Shown here piece after piece: positions 8,872 to 19,763 of a stretch of 64,000 nucleotides of DNA. How positions within the stretch are numbered: position 1 is the first letter of the stretch; every line of letters starts with the position of its first letter. Both the position numbers and the translations under genes were made by a program. Source of the DNA: Siphonodentalium dalli (Eukaryota > Mollusca > Scaphopoda > Gadilida > Siphonodentaliidae); assembly GCA_032622095.1 (NCBI GenBank), contig CP136062.1:1612001-1676000 (forward strand), read 5' to 3'. The notes below the pieces were generated by a model, which saw only the letters and a list, made by a program, of their open reading frames with translations, was not told where the DNA came from and did no database searches.

Positions 8872-9419
8872 ATGGTCCCAAAACAGGTGTCCCCGAAAAA
8901 TCCCTGGATCCATCCCTGTACGAATGTGACCGGAGCCTTGTGACAATGACCCCATCAGCCAAAATGAGGTACATGTATGTAGTCCAGTTTGGATGTGTGT
9001 CGAACATGCTCACAGCATTAGCCATCAATGAACCACCACCGATCAATCTTTACTAGATCCTTTGGTCAAAAATAGATAAACCATTCTTCCTGGCATAGTG
9101 CTCACCAGTTGGTGACAAAGAGTTGTCTAAATTTCTTGAATATTGATTATTGAATTTTGTTTATTTGAAAAAAAGATTATGTACCGGTACTAGTAGATCA
9201 TGCCATGATTCACTACTTTAGCTACATGTATGCCTGTAGAAATCATATCCCACCAGTACAAAACCTGAGAACTGTTTGATACTCTAACCTGTTCTGATGC
9301 AGGGGGAGGGACATTTTTGCAGGCATGTATGGCCGGGTGGGAAGTTGATTGGACCAACAGAAATAATGTAATTCTAACTGCTAAACTGACTGCAGGCAGT
9401 TATCGTGTTGTATTTTGTT
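8872..9419. other. No recognised feature
   Basis: Mixed-composition sequence with scattered ACATGTA words and short frames of at most 66 codons without recognisable motifs. Confidence 0.6.
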
Positions 9420-9535
9420 GAAAATTTTTGTCGCTGGCAGCCATGTTTTTGGCCAAATGACCCCAACATTACTTGTTCCTATCTACCGTATATTTCAATG
9501 TTAACATCCATGACAAATAGTATGCAGAGAAATTC
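9420..9535 (+). repeat. Single unit of the GGCNGCCATGTTTTTGGCC dispersed repeat
   Basis: GCCATGTTTTTGGCCAAATG, then CATTACTTGTTCC and TCAATGTTAACATCCATGAC, match units of the large array at 45.64-47.31 kb. Confidence 0.75.
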
Positions 9536-9780
9536 ATATAGAGTTGTTTACAGTGAATTTCTTCCTGCAAATCTCTGTTTTAGTGTTAAAAGGAGGGGAG
9601 TGTCAAAAAATGGTCGGAAAAAACTGCCGAAAACGGAAACAAATTTGGGTGGGTCCGAAGTTCCCAACAAGGGTCGAAAGGAAAAAATGAGCATACGTGC
9701 CAGAACTATTTTTCAGAACCCCCCTCCTTGTTCTGATGTGGAAATTTTATAACGATGAACAAACATGGCATGTACATGTA

Positions 9781-10168
9781 CCACGCTGGACAAAACAAGT
9801 GTCCATTGGGACCGCGGTGTATTTGCCGTTCGGCCGCGGTGTCAGAGTTTGTAACTGCAGTTTGTAACTGCAGTTGAACACCGCGGCCGAACGGCAAGTA
9901 CACTGCTGCCAAACGGCAAATTCACTGTGGCCGAAAGGCAAATACCCTCGCGGCCGAATGGCATGTACACCATGGTTAGATTTTTGATTTGTATTGTCTT
10001 TTTTCAGTTTGATGAAAGTACACCATGGCAACTACACCATGCCAAATGGCGATTACACCGCGGCCCAACTGTATTTAGCCGGTGGAATCGTGGTGTAGTT
10101 GCATTTCGGCCGTGGTGGCAACGCTAACCTCACCGCAGTTAAGTGGACACTTGTTTTGTCTAGCAGGG
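9781..10168. mobile_element. TA-flanked TIR MITE, copy 1 (388 bp)
   Basis: Ends are CCACGCTGGACAAAACAAG on the left and CTTGTTTTGTCTAGCAGGG on the right, flanked by TA on both sides. TIRs of about 25 bp plus a TA duplication fit a Tc1/mariner-type MITE. The interior is a set of imperfect inverted copies of GGCCGAACGGCAA. It shares ends and interior with 47531-47892 and with the interrupted copy ending at 42418. It is too short to encode a transposase. Confidence 0.85.
9823..9897. repeat. Perfect 20-bp stem hairpin inside the MITE
   Basis: TTGCCGTTCGGCCGCGGTGT at 9823-9842 is the exact reverse complement of 9878-9897. The 35-base loop contains two GTAACTGCAGTTTG-like repeats. Confidence 0.92.
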
Positions 10169-10932
10169 TATGTCTTGTTGAAATTGACTACATGTACGTA
10201 CCGGTATCGTGTTTTGTCTGTCATACTCAGGCGGGGGGGCAGAAAAAACTGCAGGACACAACGTACCGGGGGTGGGGGGAGGCTACCTTTGCGTCAAAAA
10301 TTTACACGTAAAGGGGGGTTGTCGGAAAAAATTTGCATGTAATTTTTTTCCAAATATGTATTTTCAGACTCACAACTTCAATTTTCTCTCATTTTATAGA
10401 ATATGGATTAACCTTAAATTGTCCTTAATCTCCAAATCATATATACATGTCAGAGTAGTACAATCCACCTAAAACAATAAAACAATTTTGGATAACCACT
10501 GTTTTGGTTTACATGTGATATTGACCCCATTAACCTTCTTAGTAATACCGACTATGTCAGTGTCTACCTGTCGAATGCAGAATTCTACCTTGCGATCGCT
10601 TATTTGGCAAATAATTAATTTTTACTGCAGAACTATCCCATGTATTAAACAATTTCTCCTCCAATGGTATCAGAAAACAGTTATATGCTGGTATCTCATT
10701 CATCTCATTTGCATCTTTTTCAAAGTCGAGGTAATGACTAGTTGTCATTTTTTAAAGTGCATACAAAGCGTTGCGATCACCAATATACATGTTTGTACAA
10801 ATCTGCGTTCTACTGGTAGACAATGGCCATTTTAGTCATAATAATCTAAACTAAGTTACCAAGCACCTTCTCGTGAATTGTATGCTCCAGTGTTTTTTCC
10901 GGTTGTCCGGCTGGTGTAGATTTGATTTTTCT
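10169..10932. other. No recognised gene
   Basis: The stretch includes G-rich tracts near 10231 and 10270-10320, and a 115-codon open frame at 10488-10835 with no recognisable motif. Confidence 0.55.
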
Positions 10933-11063
10933 GGGGGGGGGGGGGGGTGGCAACTGGTCATTGGAGGAAAAAAACTGCAGTTTTTGCTGTTTTTTGGGGG
11001 GGGGGGGGGTACCCAAACCGAAGAAAACAGTTTTTTCCACCCTGTGTCTGCAGTCCCCCCCCC
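10933..11063. repeat. Long poly-G and poly-C runs
   Basis: Runs of 15 G (10933-10947), 14 G (10996-11009) and 9 C (11055-11063) lie in 131 bases. Open frames across them are proline or glycine artefacts. They could form G-quadruplex-type structures. Confidence 0.85.
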
Positions 11064-11548
11064 TGTCATACAGGTCGTAGTATTCGTCTGATCATCATGA
11101 AATTTGTCATGGATGTTAATATTGAAATGTATAATTTATAGATGTGAATATATATGCATTGCTGATTTGTCTTAGGCCAACACGAAGAATACCTGTGTTT
11201 AGGTTAACCCGCCCGCCCGTACTCAAAACCTGCCACCAAATTCCATTTTATCATTTTTCAAAAATTTCCTCCGACTTCATTTTATTTTTTTGTAATTAGG
11301 AATTCGCGACTACCGAATTAGCTTAAACAAGTGAACCATTTCCTTGCAAATATCGTCAATTCACGAAAAACGGAAGTGCCGCCATTGTTGTTGTAGTATA
11401 TTCGTATTCCCTTGTCATTGTTCGGCAAACCTTGCCGATTTCTCGAAAGCGGAAACCAGAAAACACGCGATACTTGGGCCGGAATATGTATTAACTAGCA
11501 AATCGAAAGTAACCCGGATATTTTTCCGATTGCACATGGCGATTGAAT

Positions 11549-11797
11549 ATGGCGGAAACACTTCCGTGTGCGGATAGATCCTGCGTTTTAGCTATTAAAC
11601 TTCACAAATGCGTTCATATGAATCAGAATAGAAACATCATGGTGCCTGTTAACTATAACACAGACATGTTGTCGTGCGTGAACCGGTACCACACGGATTC
11701 TGAACTTACAGAAAAGGACATAGTAATAAAATGTCAGATTAAAAATAATTCTGACACTTTTGAAATCGACCCAAAGCTCAAAGTTGGAGACTTATAA
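11549..11797 (+). CDS. Unknown 82-aa frame inside the TTA element
   Basis: This frame runs from ATG at 11549 to TAA. It begins MAETLPCADRSC and has a balanced composition, with five cysteines, a charged segment (HTDSELTEKD) and a C-terminal FEIDPKLKVGDL. I do not recognise a domain. It could be a first coding exon, because a TTTGTTTTACAG acceptor-like sequence lies at 12013-12024. However, the next frame cannot be joined to that acceptor without meeting a TGA. It may be a host gene fragment carried by the transposon or a chance frame. Confidence 0.3.
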   Translation: MAETLPCADRSCVLAIKLHKCVHMNQNRNIMVPVNYNTDMLSCVNRYHTDSELTEKDIVIKCQIKNNSDTFEIDPKLKVGDL

Positions 11798-12030
11798 GCC
11801 TGACGTAACATGAGTCTGTATGTACCCGGCAGGGGTGTTACATGTATGTGCCTGGTAGAACTTAATGTTTTCCTAGTAGAACTATTTCTCATTAAATATT
11901 CATTAGTTCTACAAAAAGCCGGACCCGATGAATTAACATCTTCTGTGTCGCAATGATCCGAATGCAACAGTCATAGAGTAATCAATGCACATATATTGTT
12001 CTTGGAGCTTACTTTGTTTTACAGGTGTGA

Positions 12031-12297
12031 ATGCCACAACCGCTTTGCATATTGATTATGTTATCTACGTCACGTTGGCGTTGCCGCATGTATGTGCCAT
12101 TTCCAATGGAGGAACTCTTGTTAAATTTACCTTCTGAGTTGAATATTTCGCAAAATTTCTTAGTATTTGAGTCGGATAAACAAAATATCATAAGTGTCTT
12201 GTGTGGGAAATTGAACAGTAATATGTCCTCTCGTAGGATTTGGCCTGTAATATCCGAGCTTCAGCGTGAACATAAACCGTTTAATTTCCAACACTAG
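12031..12297 (+). CDS. Unknown 88-aa frame inside the TTA element
   Basis: Open from ATG 12031 to TAG. The C-terminal two thirds read like a folded protein: FPMEELLLNLPSELN (about residues 29-43), QNFLVFESDKQN and RRIWPVISELQREHK. No family is recognised. It lies 230 bases downstream of the 82-aa frame on the same strand, so the two may be remnants of one gene. No AATAAA is seen directly after the stop. Confidence 0.28.
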   Translation: MPQPLCILIMLSTSRWRCRMYVPFPMEELLLNLPSELNISQNFLVFESDKQNIISVLCGKLNSNMSSRRIWPVISELQREHKPFNFQH

Positions 12298-13196
12298 ACA
12301 CTTATTGAATATTCTATATATAATATCATTTAATATCATGCTGTGTACATGTCATTGAACTTCTGTAACACCATTACACTGATTAAAGCTACCATGACAT
12401 TGATTAGTGTGACAATGTCTCGCCCAAGCTTTATACGAGTGACACTGTCACTGGCAGACGATTAGAAGGCACGAATACTTAAATACTATTCCCCGTGAAA
12501 AATAAAATGAAAAAATAAAATAAAGTTTTTTTTCCCTCATGTTACCCTAAACTCAGGTATTCTTCCTTTTGGCCTTACATACATGTACATGTATGTTACA
12601 CTTATTAACACTCCTCAAATTAGCATTTCTGCATAAACATAACAAATTTTACTTAATCTGGACACGCCCCGCATGGACTATTTTCGCAATGCAGAGCACA
12701 ATAATTATGTTGACATTTTGTTTCTGGGCGTCAGAAACAGGTACATGTATCTGGCCCGGTGCCAAAGTTTTTCTATAAACATAGATATAGCAATTCTAAC
12801 TGTGGTGTCAATTTTTTTTTGCACAAACGCATGTATAGAACCATGATTAATTGAAATATTTATCCAATGCACCGGCCCAAACCATATGACCAGTCCACCT
12901 GGTGGCCCTGGACCCATTCAATTGCACTCATTGAACTAGCTGTAAGCATGCGGCTAAATAATTATATTAAAGCTGACCAATTAGTAGTATTTTGAACACA
13001 TACCAGTAATCCGCACTGTTGACACATACATTTGTAAATGTATATTTTGAGGACATATCACTGGTGTGAAACCACAGGACCTTTAATCTTCTATCACGCA
13101 CTGCATGCACGACTCTCCATATAGCATACCGTATGGCCATGTTTATAAAGTACTGCCCCCATGTGTGATGTACCCAGTCCTGGTGCAGTAACATTG

Positions 13197-14464
13197 ATAC
13201 ATCCATTGATCCGAGTAAATTTAAAGACATACAGTGTACCGGTATTATGTACTTATTCGGGTGCGTGAAACTGATCAGTTAGTATCCAGGCACTATGCCA
13301 ACTGGAGGAAGGTTCTATTCTACTAACATTACCGAACATCTGAAGCAAATCGACCATACCACTCGTCGGATCTACATGTACGCTCAGTTGTAAATATTTA
13401 CTTTTTATGTCGATTTGGGACGCATCTATCAGCGATAAACTAATGAAAGCGAATTCACCATCAAGAGTCGCTGCATTTAATTAATAATATAAGAACGACG
13501 GTGTTTGTTGTCAATTTGGCCATAAAATTGTAAAAATTACTTCTTTGAACAAGATTTTTCTCCATTTATATTTGATCACCCTACCAGAGTGTTTCACATC
13601 ACTTTAATTGTCACTACATGTAGCTCCATATACATGTAAGTTACATAAACTTAGTTTGTGTTTTATGTGCGCATACCAGATTGGAACATATCAAATTTAT
13701 ATACTGGTATATGTTTTGAATGTAGTATCCAAAAAATTCCGAGGGGGGGGGGTGGGAAAAATATGATTATACCCACATGCCGAGGAGGATAAATTTAGGA
13801 ACGACACAACACCGAAAAGATCTATAAATTCCACAAATGTAATGGTAGAATGACCTTAATGTCATCATAGTAGATGTACCTTAGATACATGGCTTACTGG
13901 CAATGTCAGCATACATGTAAACTTCAAAATAAGGCCTAAGGAAAATATAGGTGTAATTTCCCCTAATTGCCCCTTCCCAGAATTAGGGTAGATAAGAAGG
14001 CCTTTTTGTGAGTATTTTACTTTAAACATACTGCCTACAATGTACCATATACACATGTACATTAATGTAGAAGTGTACTACATCTACCGGTACATGTAGT
14101 GTAATTGGGCTTGATTAAAGGTGGTGTGATGTACCGGTAAGTGAATAATTTAGAATAAACCAAGGAGTTCACAAGTGAACAACAGCTGGGGACTCTGGGA
14201 AGGGGTGGATTGGGAAAACACACTTTTTAAAAAGTTTTTTCGAATCCAGAGGGGTGGGGTAATAACAAATTTGCAGGAAGCTATGCCGGTGTGGGTGGGT
14301 GGCCCGAGAGTCAAAAGCTCATTTTTTTTACAACCTTATGCAAATTGAATCTCACTGGATATGCAGGGGTCATGCTACTAGTACATGTGGATATGTATAA
14401 TTTGTTTTCATTAAATTGAATGCATATAATGAACGGTGCCATACATGTACATGTATCATTTTGT
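13197..14464. other. No recognised gene
   Basis: This contains ACATGTA and ACCGGTA words and two G-rich tracts (13742-13755 and 14250-14305). The longest open frames have no recognisable motifs. Confidence 0.6.
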
Positions 14465-14505
14465 TGTCCCCCGACGTTCCGTCGGAGGACTATAGAAATG
14501 ACCCT

Positions 14506-14524
14506 CGTCCGTCCGTCCGTCCGT
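14506..14524. repeat. (CGTC)n microsatellite
   Basis: About five CGTC units lie just inside the left end of the 1.7-kb element. Similar CGTC or GACG tracts edge other arrays in the window (38.94, 47.25 and 51.53 kb). Confidence 0.9.
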
Positions 14525-14548
14525 GGTTCCGTGTGTTCCCACAAAATG

Positions 14549-15034
14549 CCACTTATGTGTCTTCGAAGCCACTCAAATACCATTTGGACTCAAATGATTG
14601 CTTATGTGGCTAGTCACATAAGCAACCTCATTTGACAGCTGAAATGTGATCTACACATGTAAGTGGCCTGAGAAAGTCACTTGAAAAAATTGTCTTTAAT
14701 AAATTGAAACAATTTGTCCATCAATATGGATGTCCAACCAGTGTTCTTAAGTGGCTAGCCACATTGTCAACCTTATTTACAAATATACAATATTTTTCTT
14801 AATCACGCTTTATTTTTTAATGAACTCTCTAAATTGTGAATGAAGGGTTGAAAAAATACAATCTGCTGACTACTTCACATGCGCCAACCGTAAGTCACAG
14901 AATACATTGACACACGATTTGCAGCCTCACAAGTAGCATTTCGTGAGAACCCCTTTTGAAGCCACGTAAAAACAAGTAGTCTCATAGGTCACACCATTTT
15001 TTCTAGCCACTTAAGTTTGTAGACACATAAGGGG
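14549..15034. mobile_element. Nested 486-bp TIR MITE with CAAAATG TSD
   Basis: CCACTTATGTGTCT at the left matches the reverse complement of the right end (CCCCTTATGTGTCT). CAAAATG lies on both sides (14542-14548 and 15035-15041), extending to eight bases with one mismatch. A 7-8-bp TSD suggests a hAT-like MITE. It sits inside the 1.7-kb element and is therefore younger. It encodes nothing recognisable. Confidence 0.72.
14591..14634. repeat. 18-bp stem foldback inside the nested MITE
   Basis: CAAATGATTGCTTATGTG pairs with CACATAAGCAA plus TCATTTG, with a two-base bulge and a six-base loop GCTAGT. Confidence 0.88.
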
Positions 15035-15056
15035 CAAAATGTGTGTCCGTGCGTCC

Positions 15057-15630
15057 GAGATTGGGTACCTTCATGGTGTAATCAACTCCTCCTACAGTTT
15101 TAAACGTAGAGATTTGAAACTCTTGGATATTGTTTCTAACATGTTGGTGATTTGCAGCATCTATATAGCTAATACAAAATATAATTTTTTCCATATTTTT
15201 GGGGGGTTTTCGACTTAGAAAATTTGGAACATTTTTGCCTTTTGGATGAGATTGGGTACCTTCATGGTGTAATCAACTCCTCCTACAGTTTTAAATGTAG
15301 AGATTTTAAACTCTGGGATATTGTTTCTAACATGTTGGTGATTTGCAACATCTATATAGCTAATACAAAATATCATTTTTTCCATATTTTTGGGGGGTTT
15401 TCGACTTAGAAAATTTGGAACATTTTTGCCTTTTGGATGAGATTGGGTACCTTCATGGTGTAATCAACTCCTCCTACACTTTTAAATGTAGAGATTTTAA
15501 ACTCTGGGATATTATTCCTAACATGTTGGTGATTTGCAACATCTATTTAGCTACTACAAAAATATAATTTTTTTGCGTTTGCATGCGTTTGTTCATCGGG
15601 TTGTTTTTTTACTTAGAAAATTTCTCACTT
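15057..15630 (+). repeat. 191-bp tandem repeat, three units
   Basis: GAGATTGGGTACCTTCATGG begins at 15057, 15248 and 15439, giving two exact 191-base periods. Each unit contains TAATCAACTCCTCCTACA. More degenerate relatives follow to about 16030. Equal periods with few differences imply recent amplification. Confidence 0.95.
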
Positions 15631-16250
15631 TTTCGGTTTCCGGATGATATCTCAAGTTTGGATCCTTTAATTGTAAATACCGTTTTATGTGGATCAATCA
15701 TATCAAGATACAGGTTGGGTTCGAATTTGAGTTTGATCCGATGATTTTTACTTGAGTTATGGACTTTTTTCGACTTAGAAAATTCAATTTTTTCTTCTTT
15801 TTTCTACAGATGATAACTCAAGTTTGGATTGTTTAATTGGAAATTCAGTTTTTTTTGTGGGTTGTTCATATCAAAATACAGGTCAGTTTCGAATTTGAGT
15901 TCGAACCAATGATTCTTCCCAGAGTTATGGGCCTTTCGACTTTGAAATTATGTTTTTTTAATTTTCTGTATGGTGTAATCAACTCCTACAGTTTTGATTG
16001 TAGATATTTGAAACTTAAGAGAATATTACCCACAGATTGGAGATGTGGAATATGTATATAGATGACGGAAAAATATTTTTTTTACGGAATTATTAACCCT
16101 TTCGACTTAGACCATTTCAACATTTTTTTTAATTTCTTTAACAAAGCGGCATCGACTTGCCACGTTGTCGGGGGACACTGCGGTCGGCCGACCTTTTATT
16201 TTATTTGGATCTAAGCTTCTTAATGGGTTACTCTATTGTTCCACTATTAA

Positions 16251-16774
16251 CAGGTCAAGCTGTATTCCACTATTATAGTGGTATGACTATACAATATTCA
16301 AGTTTCCTTTATTTACGTCGGGAATAGAAGATGGCGCATACCCGTGCACAGCCAAATATCACTCTTACCAATATCGCAGCGAATGGACAGACTTCCGTCA
16401 AAATTTGTTGTGCTTTCTTTTGCGGCAGGTTTGTTATTCAGTAATATTATAATATATTACTAATACCGGTATATGCCTTTCTAAATGACAATAACAGGAT
16501 GACCCAATCGCTCCTTCATAACATTTCAACTAAGTGCATGCTAATTGAGTTGCTTATCATGTGCCGTCATGATTATTTATTCTCCTGGACAAACTACCGG
16601 TATATGTATGATACCGAATTAGTGCGACACTGATTTTGAATAATATTTGTGTGAAATATGATTTCGGATTATCCCTCTTTTATCAAATTAACAAAACGGT
16701 AATGGTCATATACATGTACCACAATAATAGTGGAATACCACTATAATAGTGGAATTCAGGATGTGCCTGACCTG
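16251..16774. mobile_element. 524-bp MITE with ATTAA TSD
   Basis: The left end CAGGTCA and right end TGACCTG are followed inward by an inverted ATTCCACTATTATAGTGG block. ATTAA occurs directly outside both ends (16246-16250 and 16775-16779). This contains TTAA, which would also fit a piggyBac- or Kolobok-type target. The TIR blocks are themselves palindromic (CCACTATTATAGTGG). No coding sequence is visible. Confidence 0.78.
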
Positions 16775-16824
16775 ATTAATGCATTATAATTTCCATTTAG
16801 CATTATGGGTATGGTAACAGATTT

Positions 16825-16945
16825 AGTGATGCAAAGAGTGAAATCCAAGATGGCTGTTGGCGGCCATATTTTTCATTAAAAATCATTCAAATTTGACATC
16901 TCCCATCTAGGTGTTCCTAGACCCATATATCGTTGAAATCAGTCA
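16825..16945 (+). repeat. Unit of the GGCNGCCAT dispersed repeat
   Basis: GTGAAATCCAAGATGGCTGT and GGCGGCCAT, followed by TCTCCCATCTAGG, match the array units at 45.6-47.3 kb. Confidence 0.7.
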
Positions 16946-16990
16946 AAGTTTGTTTTAACATACATGTATCTGTTTATTTTATTACATTTT

Positions 16991-17340
16991 TAGCTCAACG
17001 TTTGAACTATTGCCATGGCTTGGTGTGTGTGTGCATGATTCGTCAACAATTTCCTTTAGCATTTTGGACTGGTCAAATCGTGACCCCCCAACTTGACCGT
17101 CAAAAGGTCAATCCAAGGTCAAATCGGGTAAAACAGACGGATTCCACGAAATTTTATACCTAGGGGTACTTATGTCCGGGGAGTGTTTTGGACGGGTCAA
17201 ATCGTGACCCCGACCTGTCATTGACCTTCAAAATGGTCATTTCAAGGTCAAATCGGGTAAAACAGACGGATTTCCACTAAATTTTTATACCTAGGGAAAT
17301 TTTTGTCCGGGAAGTGTTTTGGACAGGTCACATCGTGACA
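16991..17340 (+). repeat. TAGCTCA end module plus 124-131-bp tandem units
   Basis: The start TAGCTCAACGTTTGAACTAT with TGCCATGGCTT is the inverted form of the end module at about 47260-47297. It is followed by units beginning GGTCAAATCGTGACCCC at 17071 and 17195, and a divergent unit at 17326. Each contains AGGTCAAATCGGGTAAAACA. Confidence 0.8.
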
Positions 17341-17343
17341 ATA

Positions 17344-18300
17344 GGTTACTTTTATAGTAGAGCGGACATACCTATATAGTATATCGGTGAGCATATTCAC
17401 GCATTTGCCTTACTGCTTGATAAGTCCGTTATAATTTGCGTCATGAAGAGAGGGTTTGAATTTGAGTAATATATATCACCCGTTAACAACGTTACACGCT
17501 ACCAGTGTTAAACCGTCCACTCTAAATCTTTCAAAAATGTAGTAATCTTGCGTTTAGATACTACTAATCACATCCACTCGTCGAAAAGTTTTTATCTCAA
17601 TATCTGATTTTCGGAGTAATTTTCCCTATTTGATTTTCGGTGGAATTTGCCAAATCTGAACCCACCCGACACAAACTCCCCGTTGAGCAGGTTGCTTTTA
17701 TAGTAGAGTGGTCAAATTTTGTAGGCGTACCTACAGTATACCGGCTTACATGCTCCTGCATTAAACTCGCTCCTGCATTAGCCCGTTTGGATTTGGGGCT
17801 AAAAATTGGTTAGTGATAGACTACTTAAGTATACATATTTATGTTCTATAGCGTTGTCACGAGTAAACCGTTGCATCTGAAAATTAGAAAATTGCGATAT
17901 AGATGCGCCTGAACAAAAAAATTATCTCGATGTTTGAATTCCCCCCCCCCCTTGCAATTTCCGTGGAATTTTCCTAAAGTCTCAACCCAACCCGACTCGC
18001 ATTCTCCATTGGGCAAGTTACTTTTAAAGTATAGCAGTCAAACTTTTGGGACGTACGGTACATACAGTATGTCAATGTACCTGTTACGACATTATCTTGC
18101 TCTTTAATTAGCCGGTTTGGATTTGGAGGGAAAAATAGGTGCAATATTTCCTTACCCCGTAACATGGAAAGTCCTGGGAACAAACATTTTTACGCGGTAT
18201 TATGTACATGTATGGTCTATAATAGTACATAACAGTATACTCTACATGTATAATTCAACATCAAAACTCTCATTTATGTTTCCGATCATAGTAAGGAAGC
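17344..18300 (+). repeat. About 340-bp tandem repeat, three degenerate units
   Basis: Units start near 17345, 17691 and 18017 with a GTTACTTTTATAGTA-like word. Each contains a TACCTA or TACAGTAT block and the segment with CTGAACCCACCCGAC or its variants. Divergence suggests an older array than the 191-bp one. Confidence 0.75.
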
Positions 18301-18439
18301 GGAGGTCGCCCTGTTAGGGTTTTGTACCTGCAATGAGAATCTGTTATTTTATTATTTTAACTTAATGTTTACTGACATGTGAACCATCTTAGTGTTTTAA
18401 AAAGGGGGGTATCCTTAGTCCCATTGGGACAGTCACACC

Positions 18440-18770
18440 TCTAATGTTTACCAGATTTACGGCCCTTGTTTGAGTTAGAAATTTGTGAATTTTGTGTCCG
18501 AAAGAATATTTAAGCTTGTAACTCGGGGTGTTAATTATAGGGTGTTCTTGTACGTTGAGCATACAGGTAGGTTTCATATTTGCCAGTTACAACCCGTCTT
18601 TGACTTGGAAATTTGTGATTGAGGATTTGGAGGGTTCGGATGTATATTGTTGAGACCTTCGTTTGACCCCGTCCTTCACAGTGCAAGTTTTGTCTGCACT
18701 CTTTTCAGAGTTTTGGCCCTTTGTCAGTTATGACCTTGTGTTAGACTGAGAGAAGTGCCCCATTATTACT
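18440..18770 (+). repeat. Degenerate tandem units
   Basis: A motif close to TTAGAAATTTGTGA occurs near 18475 and 18607, each following a TTTG word. Then comes TTTTGGCCCTTTGTCAGTTA, which resembles repeats common in bivalve genomes. No coding sequence. Confidence 0.5.
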
Positions 18771-19439
18771 TTATTTTCACTCTAAATATAGCCAAACATT
18801 GAGCGTTCCCTGTCTTACTAGTATATTCCACTATAGTACAAGAAATCTCAATCATGCCGCCATTATACTGAACAAATGACAGAATTATTTTTGATACATG
18901 TGTAGCATGCCTTTAAATCCGACAAGAGTACATGTAAATCATTATTCATGATTTTCATTAACTCATTTTCGACATTTTGATTCTTGTAAAAGCTCCTGAC
19001 TTGCTGTAGAAATTCTAAAGCATTTGCCTAAAGTTATCAGTTGTATGTATTTCAATTACTGCTACTGCAAATGAGAATTATGAATATAGAATTGCAATTT
19101 CATTTCATTCCTGGCGGTAGTTTACCTTTTATTGTGAAAATATGACAATATATAACAACACTCGTCACTATAGTCTACACACTGCAGTGTGGGTGAAATT
19201 ATGAATTATTGACAAAATTGAAAATCATGTATTTCTATCAACTGGCGAAGGAAATACCGGTATGAGTTTGTGCTATAAATTAGTACACAAGCACTTGAAC
19301 ACGAAATCGTGTGGGACTGGTTGAATTGACCTGCGATATGATGGATCACATCCATCCTCAAGCTACTTTTTCCATTTAACCCTTTCATACTGGTGCAGCA
19401 TTAAAGATAATGTGCCTGTGCACACTCTTATACATGTAC

Positions 19440-19600
19440 AAATATATGCATGTCTCTCATGGTGAGCCTCGCATATAAAAGTGCACTGGTTTACAATGTT
19501 AAGGCAAATGTTGTTAGGCCAATGTCTTTTCTTATATACGCGAGGCTCCCAATGGGAGACTCCCATATATAAGTGTGCATTGGACCAAGTTTTTCGCAAA
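19440..19600. repeat. Short dispersed repeat with palindromic GAGGCTCCC core
   Basis: GAGGCTCCCAATGGGAGACT is partly self-complementary and is followed by CCCATATATAAG and GCATTGG. Related words occur near 8684-8730, 20138-20215 and 20910-20955, some in reverse. Confidence 0.65.
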
Positions 19601-19763
19601 ATTTCATTGAGCTCTAGTCATGATAAGGTTAATGGCATTTTTCTGATGTGCAGGGGTAGACATGCTTGAGACCCCGTCACAGTTTATTTCACACCAGTTT
19701 CTCAGGTTCTGTTATTTTACGGAGTTCGAACTCATAGTCCTGATAGATGTACATGTAGAATGT

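Larger units (their letters stand above)
11175..12574. mobile_element. 1400-bp TIR transposon with TTA TSD (PIF/Harbinger-like)
   Basis: Both ends begin GGCCAA. The two 34-bp TIRs agree at 30 positions, with the core GAAGAATACCTG. The element is bracketed by TTA at 11172-11174 and 12575-12577. The related sequence at 36.67 kb reads GTC-TTA-CATA with a single TTA, so the boundaries are confirmed by an empty site. A TTA/TWA duplication of three bases is typical of PIF/Harbinger. No recognisable DDE transposase is present. Two modest open frames inside (11549-11797 and 12031-12297) look more protein-like than their surroundings and may be captured or decayed coding sequence. Confidence 0.82.
11124..13196 (-). 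repeat. Inverted duplicate of 35.83-36.73 kb, interrupted
   Basis: Outer blocks 11124-11174 and about 12575-13196 match 36675-36726 and about 35826-36674 in reverse. The 36-kb copy lacks the 1400-bp transposon at 11175-12574 and so provides its empty site. The family itself is unidentified. Confidence 0.8.
14465..16177. mobile_element. 1.7-kb TIR element with tandem-repeat core
   Basis: TGTCCCCCGAC at 14465-14475 is mirrored by GTCGGGGGACA at 16167-16177. Just inside the left end is a hairpin (CCGAC/GTCGG) and then a (CGTC)n tract. The core consists of 191-bp tandem units. It is interrupted by another element at 14549-15034. No transposase is encoded and no clear TSD was found, so the class is undetermined. 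Confidence 0.6.

Noticed and set aside
10846-11091. Proline- and glycine-rich frames on both strands
   Set aside because: They are produced by poly-G and poly-C runs.
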